DNA from: Rhipicephalus microplus
Lineage: Eukaryota > Arthropoda > Arachnida > Ixodida > Ixodidae
DNA: 64,000 nucleotides
Direction of reading: 5' to 3'
NCBI RefSeq assembly: GCF_043290135.1
Contig: NC_134702.1
Span: 78,212,417 to 78,276,416 of the forward strand
In this document: piece by piece, positions 1 through 11,078 of the stretch
Position numbering within the stretch: the first letter of the stretch is position 1
Layout of the letters: each line of letters starts with the position of its first letter
Made by a program: the position numbers and the translations under genes
The notes under the pieces: generated by a model
What the model was told of the DNA's origin: nothing
The model's input: only the letters and a program-made list of their open reading frames with translations
Databases searched by the model: none

Positions 1-945
1 GGAGCTAACGACATTGCCCGAATGTTGAAGTTCAACAGGAGCCTACAGAAGCTTGATCTCTCAAAGAACTCGGTCACCTATCGTGGAGCTGTGCCTCTGG
101 TCGAGGCGCTCGCGAGCAACGGTGTCCTGAAGGAGCTCGCTCTGTGGGGTGTTTCAGATGACGAGAAGGAGAGGCCTCTAGCGTCCGCTTTAAGTCGCAA
201 CCGTGCCCACGGTCGGGTGCTAGTCAGCCACGATAGCGTAGAAAGTGTCTTTCAGCTCGCGAAGGGCGTCCTTGCGAACACCCACCTTATCAGGACGCTA
301 CACTTGGACGCTTCCGTCCATGTCAACACCTATTGCACCAAAACACTGTTCCTGTCACTGGCCGCTATCCCGTTCCTGAAGAGCTTGAATCTGGAATGCG
401 AGACCAGCTTCAACAGGTGCGCCGCAGAAAACTTCGCCGAGCTGCTGTTTCAGACAAGAGAATTGGAGCATGTCCAGATTAGCCATTGCTATATGAACCT
501 CGAGGCTCTGCAAATAGTCATGAATGCGTTAGCTGAGAACGAGTCAGTGTTGGACATGAATCTGGGGCTTGGAGTCCAGAGCTTTTCCGGCACACGAGCG
601 ATTGTGGACATGTTGAAAAGAAATTCAACGATCCTCCATTTTGGCAACTTCACAGTACGGCCGTGTGAACTTCAATTCCTAGCTTACCAGCTGCGGTCCA
701 ACCCAGTCCTCAGAACTCTGAACATTTCCGCCCTTTACCACTTCTTCGAGAAGCCGGTTGTTGAGGAGATTACCTTTGAAATAAGTGAAGTGCTTCGACG
801 CAACATGCGCTACTGCCATCGAGCTGTCCAGTCCGCAACGAAAGAGAGAAAGCTGGGAACCCAGCGGGAGCCGGCGGCGGGCGAAAATAATGCTCGCGTC
901 CCCTTCAAGTCCTACCGCCGTCAACGGCCGATACGAATGCATTGA
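1..945 (+). CDS. Leucine-rich-repeat protein, 3' terminal exon (partial)
   Basis: The frame is open from the first base of the window (GANDIAR before the first Met at 22) to a TGA at 943-945, so the start lies to the left. About 314 residues are visible. They carry ribonuclease-inhibitor-type leucine-rich repeats: LQKLDLSKNSVTYRGAVPL near the start, then LKELALWGV, IRTLHLDASV, LKSLNLEC, VLDMNLGLGV and LRTLNISALY, at roughly 28- to 60-residue spacing. Such repeats make curved protein-binding scaffolds. In ticks, proteins like this are common and mostly uncharacterised (NLRC3-like or F-box-like in automatic annotation). No membrane segment or catalytic motif is visible. The last ~45 residues are basic (KERKLGTQREPAAG, KSYRRQRPIRMH). 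Downstream sequence to about 1.9 kb is AT-rich and ends in two AATAAA signals, fitting a 3' UTR. The exact subfamily cannot be decided from this piece. Confidence 0.8.
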   Translation, partial: GANDIARMLKFNRSLQKLDLSKNSVTYRGAVPLVEALASNGVLKELALWGVSDDEKERPLASALSRNRAHGRVLVSHDSVESVFQLAKGVLANTHLIRTLHLDASVHVNTYCTKTLFLSLAAIPFLKSLNLECETSFNRCAAENFAELLFQTRELEHVQISHCYMNLEALQIVMNALAENESVLDMNLGLGVQSFSGTRAIVDMLKRNSTILHFGNFTVRPCELQFLAYQLRSNPVLRTLNISALYHFFEKPVVEEITFEISEVLRRNMRYCHRAVQSATKERKLGTQREPAAGENNARVPFKSYRRQRPIRMH

Positions 946-2656
946 TAGTGTGATCGCAACGGGTGTTTCTGATGATGCCAATGACTTTGCCACGACGCCA
1001 CCTGGATGTGTTCGTCTACGTAAACGCACTTGACTTCCCCGTTGTCATCCCGCTACTGAATCGCCCTCTGCCGGAATGCAAGACCACCATCACTCGCTCC
1101 GCTGCTCATCAAAACGCCGACCTCGAGAACAGAGACTATACATGGCATTAAAAAAAACTGTATGCACTTTAACCGATACAATGTGTTCGGGCTTGCTTAA
1201 ACAATATTTTGGCCAGTATGTTCTTCCTCCCTAAAAATGTCAATTTTATTCAGTTGCTGGAATCTGCATACTGTATTCCTAATTCTTTGACATGTGTTTC
1301 AATTGATGGGTGCATAAATGTTGGTGTTTTCACTGTGTATTAGCAATTTGCTTACACTTTACACTGTAGCGTGACGCGCGCAAGGACACGAAAGGGATGA
1401 ACAAGCACCTTCTCTGAGGTATTTCGTCCATGAAAATTTGCTTGGGTTCCAAGGCAAAGGGAGAGACATTTCCGGGTTGGTTTGTGATCACGTTTTCCGG
1501 TGCAAACAGTATTCGTTCAACGCATGTACCATAGTCATTTGGACAATTACGATTTCCTAGCTCAACTATTATCAATAAGATCTGAAACATTCCTTCGCCT
1601 CATCATATCATCAATGTTCTTCTACAGTTTTACAAAGCTTCTTTGAGGCGGCAAGCATGACTACAGATAATAGTTGATTGTGGATTATCATATTTACTTG
1701 TTTAAGGTATTCATCTAAACTTCTAAATCTTTGAGAGAATTCTGACGAACTTTTGTGAACCTTGCATGTATACTTTGTGATATTCATTGATTTTTTGTTC
1801 TAGCTTTTCTCGGAAGTTGTAGCTTCCGGCCTGCTTCTCGTTTGTTTAGATTTAGGGAGTGGTGTTTTATGTACACATCAATAAATATTTTAATAAACAA
1901 TTTTGCAAGCTTTCTCAGCGATCTTTTCTTCGAACATCGCTTCCCAACTTATTTGCAGTATCTGCATTTGCAACACTGTTATTGTACGGCGGTTGATAAA
2001 AAATGTACGTAAAATTATTATCAGATACTGGGAAACCTAAAGCAGTGGTTTTAACACATTACGTAACACAACTCGTAACAAAGAGATCCAAGGCCGGTTA
2101 TGAAGAGGTTGTGATTCTCGTGCTTAACACATCAGCACAACTGATTATCAACCTGTGTGATCAATTTTATTGACACTACATATCATGATTGAAATGACTA
2201 TCAAGAATTATTTTCACCTGCATCTACGAAAATGGGCTCTTAGGTTGTACGCATACATTTTAACATTAATGTGTTACTGGAGTAACGTAGTGTGTTGGCC
2301 GTGCTACGGGGACGAATGTTCTTGCTAGGCTACCACTCGCCACACCTAAACGTGCACCTTTACGTAAGGCGATTGCACCGCAACTCGATATATAACGTTC
2401 AGTAACCGCATCAGCTCAATCATAAGAGAGGTTTTTAGCGCATACAGTATCTCGCGATACGCAAAAAGGGTACAGAAATATTAACAAGACAGGCAGATTG
2501 ACCAAGTTCTGTGTATCACTTCCTTGCTGTCTTTAAGCGCCGTTTTATATTTTCATCATGAGATTACCAGGTTGCCGTACAATGTTGCAGATATTTCAAT
2601 TCACCAGCAAAATCGTGTAGCGATTCTCGTAGCCCACCGCGAACCGTTGCTAGTTT
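946..2656. other. Intergenic / probable 3' UTR, no gene seen
   Basis: AT-rich sequence. Short open frames at 1330-1590 (minus) and 785-1151 (plus) show no protein-like features. I see nothing beyond the polyadenylation signals noted separately. Confidence 0.5.
1880..1897 (+). promoter_or_regulatory. Candidate polyadenylation signals for the LRR gene
   Basis: AATAAA occurs at 1880-1885 and again at 1892-1897, about 0.95 kb downstream of the LRR stop codon on the same strand. The intervening DNA shows no other gene, so this is a plausible 3' UTR end. AATAAA is frequent by chance in AT-rich DNA. Confidence 0.35.
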
Positions 2657-2739
2657 GACGCTATCCTATAAGCCTAGGCCTTGCCCCGTCACATTTGGTG
2701 GGGGTGACGGGGCGAGCTGTAGGCTTAGAGGATAGCGTC
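2657..2739. repeat. 83-bp hairpin / foldback sequence
   Basis: GACGCTATCC at 2657-2666 pairs with GGATAGCGTC at 2730-2739. The pairing continues inward through AAGCCTA / TAGGCTT and GCCCCGTCAC / GTGACGGGGC around a small loop, TTTGGTGG. The arms are about 35 bp with a few mismatches. It could be a tiny MITE, a remnant of a foldback element, or a hairpin-RNA locus. No TSD is obvious. Confidence 0.7.
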
Positions 2740-3979
2740 CACCGAGTTGCCTCTCGCGCAAGCGCCTAACTCACAGGCGTCTTCTTCATCTTCACAAACT
2801 GCCGCGCTTGCTCCTGTCGATGATGCACCGTAACAATATATTAAACGTTTTAAAACTTATTATACTTGGAGTATGTAAGCCGTTATAACAAGCTTAATAA
2901 AATGCAGAATTGATTTTAGGGTTACACATTTTTTTAAAGGGGCCTTGAAACACTTCTTCAAGTAGCCATGGAGCCACTAAACATGCTTGTTGCCTGAAAA
3001 ATTTACCGCCGCAAAGTTTCTAGAATCAGTCTAGTACGAGCGGAGTTCCAAAAATTTGTCGCACACCGCAATTGCATTTTCTTTTTTCGTCCCGACGAAA
3101 TAGCTGAAAGTTAAGCAGGGAGGAATGGCACGGCGAAGAAAATACGTCACACGCACCTCGTGACATTGAGCACCTCTTTTTTTTTCTTCAATTACGCGGC
3201 TTCTCAGTGCGTTCGTCCACGTACTCGTGGACAAACAGCGGCATCCCGCGGCGGCCTCGGTAATGACGAGCCCGCCATGCTCAAATCAGCCAATGCCTGT
3301 GACCAGAGTCGCATATTCCTTCTTGGCTGTGACAAGTGATTTTTGAGATTGTAGTGGCATTTGCCGAGAGAAGAAAGCCATGTTTAACATTGAAAATAAT
3401 TTTGAATTGCAGGCCAAGTGCTGCACTATATTATTTGTCTCGCGTGTTCTCGGTAGCCTCGACCACGGAACGACAGCGTTTTCTGACCATGTTCAGTAAG
3501 TGCTGAAGGCCCTTTATATTTGAAGGGAGAATTCACGGCAAAGTGTGTTTTCTCTGAAAAGTTGTCTTCAAGAGTTAGCAACGTTTGTTGCAGTGAAAAC
3601 AGTTTTACAAGTGGTAACATGCGGATTAATAATTATCGATTCGTTCATTGCGAATACTTCAAAAATATTCCAAAACTTCAATTAAAATCGAAGCAAACTC
3701 GAAAACTCAACTATTTGTCCGCATATTCGAAGCATTCGGATAATCGCACAAGCTCAGATATCAAATTTTACAATGCAAGAAAACAACTGGAATGACTTAA
3801 AACAAAAACAAAGCGTCGAAAGAAAAACATCTAGAAGAGATCGAACTTAGAACCATTTGAAACACGAGTCAATGTAACACATTTTGCCCCATAGGACGAA
3901 ATGAGCGAGTTTTGCCTGAAAAAAAAAAAAAGATAGGTCCCTATTGCTAGCTGCATGCGTTCGCGCAAACTTTTAATCA
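2740..3979. other. Intergenic, no gene seen
   Basis: Short open frames on both strands, at 3031-3234 and 3426-3795, have no recognisable domain or splice support. I see only AT-rich unique sequence here. Confidence 0.45.
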
Positions 3980-4955
3980 ATGACAATCAAATTTAGGTTG
4001 TCGCATATGACTACATCTACGGCATCAGAGCTTGCTGCTATAAGGGCTGCTTTACAATATCTCGTTCAAGAACGTCCAGGAAAATGGGTCATATTCTGTG
4101 ATTAGAAGGCAGCGCTTCAGAGTTTGCAGTCTGCCATGCGTAGGAGGAATCATGAACAATTGGTACATGAAATAAGACATTGCCATCATGAAGCTCTAAC
4201 ACGAGGGCATGATATTATATATCAATGGCTGCCTGGACATATCGGTATTACCGGAAATCAATTAGTCGATGATGCAGCCCGCTCAGCCCATGAAGGAACC
4301 CGTGTAGTCCCGATTCCTCTATCAAGGAATGATGCAGCAAGACAACTTTACCTGCTGGCTCGAGATCTCACACGCACGTTCTGGTCGTCTACCAGCTTCC
4401 AAAGGTGTCAATTTTATGAACTGGATCCTTCGCTCAAGCTAAAGCTACCATCACAACTTTCCCGCTCCGATGCGACAGTGTTATGCCGCCTTTGGTTGGG
4501 TGTTGCATTTACAAAGGTGTACTCGTTTCGCATTGGTATGGCAGACACTCCTACATGCCACTACTGCGGAGCTGAAGAGACCATCGAACACGTCCTGTGC
4601 AGCTGCGCTTGCTACGACACATAGCGATGCCAGCTCCGGATGGTTTTGAATAACTTGACTCCGCACCATTTTGTGTGCAGAAGATTCTAGGACCTTGCGC
4701 ATCTGCCTCAGTTGCGCAGAAAGCGACTAAAGCACTGCTACTTTACTTAAAGTCAACAAACCTGAGCGACCGCCTGTAGACTGTGTGTGCTCCCCGAGTG
4801 TGCTCGTGATTGTGTGTACCTTCTCATCTCTCTGCAACCCATTTTCTCCCCTTCATCCCTTCCCCAGTGCAGGGTAGCAAACCGGATGTGCGTCTGGTTA
4901 ACCTCTCTGCCTTTCCTTGCGTCTTTATCTCCGAGTCTCTCTCTCTTAATCAGTA
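3980..4955 (+). pseudogene. I-clade LINE 3' end: RNase H domain and C-terminal zinc motif, broken
   Basis: This is the tail of a non-LTR retrotransposon ORF2. Translation from about 4007 gives an RNase H domain: TASELAAIRAAL with the catalytic Glu, IFCD followed by KAAL with the catalytic Asp, then QWLPGHIGITGNQLVDDAAR with the last catalytic His/Asp. After that comes a C-terminal cysteine/histidine motif, CHYCGAEETIEHVLCSC. There are three breaks: an in-frame TAG at 4103-4105 directly after the second catalytic Asp, a TAG at 4622-4624, and a frameshift near 4680-4686. After the frameshift, a frame ending LSDRL and TAG at about 4779 continues the protein. The next ~175 bp, pyrimidine-rich (ttctcatctctctgc), looks like the element's 3' UTR. 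The reverse transcriptase part is absent, as expected of a 5'-truncated insertion. It is dead. Confidence 0.8.
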
Positions 4956-5130
4956 AATGAACGAGCTGGCAGCCAAGATAGCAACCACAGTGACGTGAAT
5001 GCAAGGTATGTAATGAATCGGTGCCAAGGATATAGTGTTCATTTCGTCTACGCCAGGTGTCTCACGTTCAACTAAGCAACCGGCTTATATTCCCGAAATT
5101 TTCTTTTGTGAAAGCCGGGTTTGTGACGGG

Positions 5131-5382
5131 TTGATTGATTTGATTGAGTAAATTGTGGGGTTTAACGTCCCTAAACCACCATTTGAATATGAGAGACGCA
5201 GTAGTGGAGGGCTCCGGAAATTTCGACCACCTGAGGTTATTTAACGTGCACCCAAATCTGAGTACATGGACCTACAATATTTCCGCCTCCATAGGCAATG
5301 CAGGCACCACCGTAGGGATTTGATGCCGTGACCTGCGGGTCAGGAGCCGAGTACCTTAGCCACTAGACCACCGCGGTGGGGC
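5131..5382 (-). mobile_element. tRNA-derived SINE (Ruka-like), near full length
   Basis: Read on the minus strand, the element starts GCCCCACCGCGG, then GTCTAGTGGCTAAGGTACTC (polymerase III A-box region) and a diverged B box, followed by a SINE body and a tail of TCAATCAA-type repeats at 5131-5140. Six related copies lie in this window. Family identity as the tick SINE Ruka is from memory. The flanks share only GTGACGG, so the TSD is weak, and the copy is diverged (for example in the B box). Confidence 0.8.
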
Positions 5383-5615
5383 GGGATAGTGACGGAGTTT
5401 GCCATGCAGGAAGGGAGGGGGGAGGGGCGCATCCATTCAAGCGCATCTTTTAAAGGAATGTTTTAGCCATATATCGTATATGGGCTTCTATTGAAGCGGC
5501 TTTGACGCAAAGTTTCGACAAACACATCAATACTAATCTCCAGACGGACTGCAATCTGGACGTCGATTCTGGTATGTGGAGTTGTAGGGGCTAAGCTCCT
5601 TGAGATTGAGGTTTG

Positions 5616-5732
5616 TCCTCCTCCTCCTCCTCCTCCTCCTCCCCCTTCTTCTTCATCTTCATCTTCATCTTCTTCTTCTTCTTCTTCTTCTTCTACTTCT
5701 ACTTCTTCTTCTTCTTCTTCTACTTCTACTTC

Positions 5733-5764
<32 letters not shown>

Positions 5765-5846
5765 CTTCTTCTTCTTCTTCTTCTTCTTCTTCTTCTTCTT
5801 CTTCTTCTTCTTCTTCTTCTTCTTCTTCTTCTTCTTCTTCTTCTAT
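5616..5846. repeat. (CCT)n/(TTC)n microsatellite
   Basis: About 230 bp of CTCCTC repeats (5616-5643) followed by CTT/TTC repeats with a few TTA or TCA interruptions. Reading it in six frames gives poly-Leu, poly-Ser/Phe, poly-Glu and poly-Arg frames, which are artefacts. On the minus strand it is a GAA tract, able to form triplex DNA. Confidence 0.95.
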
Positions 5847-6760
5847 TCTCTTGCTGCACAGTGCTAGCGTACAATGAGGCATGACATTCCTGTAGTAGGC
5901 TTTGAAGCCTTCGTGGTTCTCCAGCACCTTTACTGAATTGTGGAGGTGTGAAAGTAATGGGAACTAGAAAAGTAGTCTGCGAACGAGGCTTCTGATTGGA
6001 AAATATTTCTGCAGAAAAGCCGTTTCACACGTGTTTTTTCAACGTACCCAAGGAGGCACTCACTATTTCATAGTGTCTTTTCACAACCAATATTGCTCAT
6101 TTTCAGAGTCATATCGTGTCTTGTGATAGACCTGCCTCTCTTTGCAAACAGTGCGACGTCACTACGAGCACCCCGCGTACCACCCTCTCTCGGAGCAGCT
6201 GCTGGTTGGCGAGAAGAACATGTCCTGCGAGTTGAACATGTCCACCTCTCAAATTAGGTACTTGAAAAAGAAAGTTTGTTCAAAATATAAAAAAAGAACC
6301 AAATACATTAAATAGTTATTTTAGAATCCATGAATTGCCTCATGGAATCATCCTTTCGCGATAGCCACGGTCTTCCTGTTGCTATTTTAACCGTCGTTCA
6401 GTAAAGGATCATGTGACCGCATTATTATTGCACTCTATTTGAAACAGAGGGTGCCAGTAATAGCAAGTAATGATAAAAGAAAATACTGTGTGTTTGTTTG
6501 TGCTGCAAAAAAAACGTTCGACTTCCACGTGCCACTTGCTTTCTTCTAGGGCGTTTTCTTTTTTCGCCCTATATGGGTACGCCTATGCTCCACGATGTGC
6601 GAAATTCCATTGTGGCAGACTCTCGATCGGCAGTGCACCTGTAGAACTGCTCAAGTTCCCGGCTGTCTCCTCAATCGGTCCGGATTCCATAAAAGGTTGC
6701 TTACAGGATTGGCCTCAAAGTCGACGTTGCAGGACTTGTCCGATTCTATGTGGTGGTCCT
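5847..6760. other. Intergenic, no gene seen
   Basis: No convincing gene. A short frame at 6470-6763 shows no domain. Confidence 0.4.
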
Positions 6761-6951
6761 TGATTGATTTGTGGGGTTTAACGTCCCAAAACCACCATTT
6801 GATTATGAGAGACGCCGTAGTGGAGGGCTCCGGAAATTTCGACCACCTGGGGTTCTTTAACGTGCACCCAAATCTGAGTACACGGGCCTACAACATTTCC
6901 GCCTCCATCGGAAATGCAGCCGCCGCAGCCGGGAATCGAACCCGCGACCTG
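6761..6951 (-). mobile_element. 5'-truncated Ruka-like SINE with perfect 15-bp TSD
   Basis: SINE body and TCAATCA tail, read on the minus strand. The insert stops just after the B-box region (GGTTCGATTCCCGGC on the minus strand), so the A box and the tRNA 5' half are missing. It is bounded by an exact direct repeat, CTATGTGGTGGTCCT, at 6746-6760 and 6952-6966. TSD plus 5' truncation is the signature of target-primed reverse transcription with early abort. Confidence 0.9.
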
Positions 6952-6966
6952 CTATGTGGTGGTCCT

Positions 6967-9494
6967 TCAGAACGCAGTGCTCAGGGAGTGCAATCCTGTT
7001 TACGGTAACTTACAGCTACCGTTTTCATGTCACCGCAGGCTCTCGAAGAATCTCGTTGCGTTCCCCACGAACAAAGCGTCACAGTCAGCACGTGTCATAA
7101 AGTGAACTTTCTCGTGCGCTTTCCCTCCGGGCAGCATGTCTTTTGTGTACGCAAATGCGCAGGTGCTAGAAATCCATCTGCTTCGATCCGGTTCTCTGAA
7201 AGGGTGTCCGTACAATTTTTTACTGTGCATTCCAGATGTTTTTTTAACCTACGCATGGCGATGGTCAAATGCTCCCCAGAAGGGGTATGCTTAAGGAAAA
7301 AAAAAAAAAAACGAGCTTGCGATTTCAAAAAAAAAAAAAATCCCAATGCCACCGAAGGATTGGTTCTTCATCCCTGGCAAGCCAACAGCTGTCCGAAGCT
7401 GCGTCTAAAAATTCGTCGGTGCGGGTTCAAGGAAAATTGCATACAGGATGAAAAAGTGTCGGATAACGCGACTCGACACTTTACCTAAATATGGTAACGT
7501 AAGTACGTGACCCGTTACCGTCCGAAATTGTAACGAGTACGGTACTGAGACCCCAAAACACGTGACGCGTTATAGTGTTACTTGTGACCCTTTACCTTGA
7601 ACTCTGGTCCCTGCTGACCACGTGAACAGCACTAGATTTCGTCGACTTCCCAACAGGGCCAACTAAGCACGCGTGGTGACATCAAGCCGCGCTGTTCTTA
7701 AAGGACCCCAGACAGCGAAAGTTTTGTTTGCGAGTTTTCTACAGGAACTTGACGCTTTGCATCTGGTAATGCCGATTTTATATCGTAAATGGTCTAACGC
7801 ATCGTATAACTATTGCTAGTGGTGGTAACTGAGAATGACCTTGCGTCACTTCGAAACGTCCGCCTAAAAACCGAAACAAACCAGCGTTCCACAGCGAAGC
7901 AGGGCCCGAGACTGAGTGCGCTGAAGCCTTGGTGACGCTGAAACGCGCTCTTTTCCAAAAGGGAGATCAGCGCGGCGTGAAAAATAAAACGATGTGGATT
8001 TTTAAGCGTGTCACCCTCAGCAAAAAAGAAAAGCATTCCTGGCGTAAGCCGACTACACCACCTTGGGAGCAGCCGGAAAACAGAGAGAGAGGGGTGACGA
8101 ACAATAGTCCTCGCCGGGTGCCCGTTGAGGTATCGTGCGTGCACCGCAAATGTTGACCTCTGCAACGGCACAAGGGAAGTCCCGGTTTACGTTGAACCGC
8201 AGAATATGTGCATTGCACCTGAATACTCGAAAAAGCACGCACGCCTACTTTAAAAACAAATTAAAATGTCTTCTGAACTGCGCTCGCCACTAACGATCGA
8301 TAAGAGGTGGCCCCGCAGGCAGGGCTACCAAACAACACAGGTTTCTCGAGTGTCGAAATTTGGCCTACAAAATAGTGTTTCGGCAATGCGGGTTATTTAA
8401 TTAGGAATATTAAATTACATTACTGGATGAACTTCATCTCATTGAGAGTTTTGCGCGTAGCTTGCGAACAAAATATTTGTACAATCGACAACATAGTTTG
8501 TTTAATGAACGTCAAGAGGTGGTAGAAACAAATCGTTTTATCAATGCACCGTATGGGTCGCATGATCAGCAGTGAAATTTCCCCTGATCTAATGGTGACT
8601 TAAAATCTACTGGAAGCTACATCGTTACGTGAATCGTTCGTTCAAAAGCACAAGCTTTCCGATTCTACTTGTGCAATCCCTGAAACTTGAAACGTTATCT
8701 TAACATTCAAGATGCTGAGGGCCGTGGCGAAAAAACTTCTAATGAACTTGACTGGGACCACAATTTCTTCCACATGGGTGGCACAGACAAGTATTTTATT
8801 GCTCTGAAAATGTACAAATTGAGCAAGCAGTTTTAGTGACAGTTTATGCAAGCTGAATGAAGCATAAAAACTGAAAACAAGTAACTGAAACGGTGGAACT
8901 GAAAAAAAAAATACGAGTGATATCTTAACCATTCTTATACATACGAATGGAATAATAGAGTGTAACGATACTAGAAATACGAGATTGGCACTAAAGTCAG
9001 ATTGTGCACGTATACCCAAGAGATAAGAAAAGAAGAAACTTGGAGGAAAAAAATACGTATGTGTAATTTTACTCAGATGGCAAATATGGCACTTCAGTGA
9101 ACCTTAGAGAGAAAGCAAGGCATCTGGATGCCGTATTATGTGCTTTTGCGTGGGATAAACCACGTGTGATTAAAAAGGATGTTGTGAAATACCTTGCGGT
9201 GGTTCAGGACGGCAATGGTCCCTGAAAGTATGTCGCCTTTTTATCCTTTGTGGTAGGATTTCACAAGCATTGGGCAGTAGTATTTTGGTAGCTAGTATGT
9301 TCATGCCGCAGAATATGGGACTGGTGTGACTGCGATAAAAAAAAGAACATTTACGAAGACAAGACTGGCCTTTTCTGTATGACGTGTAATTTGCGAATAT
9401 TTGTGAACGTTGTCGTACCCTAAAACAGATTACAGTACTTAGCGCTAGGTACATAGGTGAGAAGTTTCACTACCTTGACATTGATCATTGTTAC
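6967..9494. other. Intergenic, no gene seen
   Basis: Many overlapping short frames on both strands (7027-7488, 7794-8242, 8642-9019) but none with protein-like character or splice support. Two poly-A runs occur at about 7299-7340. CTTAAAGGACCCCAGACAGC near 7700 resembles the TTAAAGGG-type ends of MITE-like elements seen elsewhere in this window, but no partner end was found. Confidence 0.4.
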
Positions 9495-9594
9495 TTAACA
9501 TCCAAAAACTACCATATGATTATGAGAGACGTCATAGTGAAAGGCTCCGCAAATTTCGACCACATGGGGTTCTTTATCGAGCACCGAAATCTGA
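9495..9594 (-). mobile_element. Degraded fragment of the Ruka-like SINE body
   Basis: Matches the SINE body (ACCATATGATTATGAGAGAC, then AAATTTCGACCACATGGGGT) with many substitutions. The tRNA-related head and the tail are gone. It is probably an old copy. Confidence 0.7.
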
Positions 9595-9950
9595 TGTTTG
9601 CACTAACTTAGGTTGTGAGAAACGCACCCGCGATAATATTCCCGACATTCTTTATATAGCACCAGATAGCTTATCAGTATGGGCGTTTAAAGACGTGTGT
9701 TCATTGGCAATTATTCCCAGACACTTGTATGGCGTATTATTTGAAGTTCTGAGCTGCCAAGTTTTAACGGGACTTGATAAAAGGTTTGTATATTTTTCGG
9801 CATGAAATATTTATCTGTTGTTTCTGATGCATTTATATTTAAACAGTTATGCTTGTATACGTGGCCAACCTTGTCAGTACCTCATTTGCGTCATTAACCT
9901 TCTATAATTTGCAGCTGAAAGAAGCAAGTTTGTATCATCTGCGCATATTT

Positions 9951-10184
9951 CGATATGTGTGGTATAACGTCCCAAAACCACCATATGATTATGAGAGACG
10001 CCGTAGTGGAGGGCTTCAGAAATTTCGACCACCTGGTGTTCTTTAACGTGCACCCAAATCTGAGCACACGGGCCTACAACATTTCCGTCTCAATCGGAAA
10101 TGCAGCCGCCTCAGCCGGGATTCGATCCCGCGACCTGCGGGTCAGCAGCCGAGTACCTTAGCCACTAGACCACTGCGGCGGGGC
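9951..10184 (-). mobile_element. Full-length Ruka-like SINE with 15-bp TSD
   Basis: On the minus strand it begins GCCCCGCCGCAGTGGTC, with an intact A-box region (TAGTGGCTAAGGTACTCGG) and B box (GGGATCGAATCCCGG), then the full body. Flanking direct repeats CATCTGCGCATATTT (9936-9950) and CATCTGCGTATATTT (10185-10199) differ at one base, so the insertion site is clear. Confidence 0.9.
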
Positions 10185-10192
10185 CATCTGCG

Positions 10193-10258
10193 TATATTTA
10201 TTTATTTATTTATTTATTTATATTTATTTATTTATTTACTTACGTATTTATTATTTCA
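10193..10258. repeat. (TTTA)n microsatellite
   Basis: About 65 bp of TATT/TTTA repeats starting in the SINE's right-hand TSD. The sequence that follows (GCCCAAATGGGCATTATTGC) looks like the end of another dispersed repeat whose tail is TTTA-rich. Confidence 0.9.
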
Positions 10259-10847
10259 TTAGTGCAAACTACATAGCCCAAATGGGCATTATTGCAGGGG
10301 GGTGAGAAAAAAATTCATTACAGAATATAATACATTTTTCAAACGTCTCAATGTTATAATTGTATTTAGGTATAAAAAAAATCGAAGGCCCTATTCTACC
10401 TTGTTGTAAGCCCCCTGAAATTTTTCGCTTGTTGGAGGCACATTTGCCGGTGACTACCTCCTGCTGCCGATATATTAGGTATGATTCAATAGGTGGTACA
10501 AATAAGCTGAATTGTGCTCTTCCTTTCCTTGAGATAGAAAATAATATTGAATAATTTCGCTAAAGCATTGTTACAAATAGCGTCACCGCCGATCACAAGC
10601 TCAGCAGGCCTGAAGTATTACCGTTACGGCCAAGAAATTTGTTTAGCAGTGACCGAGCTAAATCTTGTTACTCCTTACATCTCTTTTAAAGAAGTTGTTC
10701 AAGTATATTTCTCTAATCGTAAGCCAATAGACTAGTTTATTTCTCTAGGTTTTGAAACGTATAAGCGTTTCGTCGTTCTTGTTTTTCAGAAAGTTTTAGA
10801 AGAATTTACTTTTACGTTTTATTTCCCTAAAACAAGCTTTAGTCAGC

Positions 10848-10886
10848 CGCGTTTTTTTTTTTGGGGGGGGGGGGGGAGGGGGGGTT
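10848..10886. repeat. Poly-T / poly-G tract
   Basis: A run of T followed by a G run broken by one A. This is a low-complexity stretch prone to assembly error. Confidence 0.85.
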
Positions 10887-11078
10887 GCTCGTATGCTTCA
10901 ACTGTTGGTATAGAAAGCATTTCCTGTGAATCCTAATCAGCGAGTCATGGAAAATAATATAGGTGACTTCTAATTTATCCGCGCTTGAACGATCGGTTAA
11001 CGATATCTCTCTGCGAATTGTGGCCAATGAATATAAATGAATACCTCGCGTATCTATTGGCTCTCTGAGTTGGGAGGG

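Noticed and set aside
5463..5927. Frames of poly-Glu, poly-Leu, Ser/Phe and poly-Arg on both strands
   Set aside because: Produced by the (CCT)n/(TTC)n microsatellite; every frame is open by repeat arithmetic.
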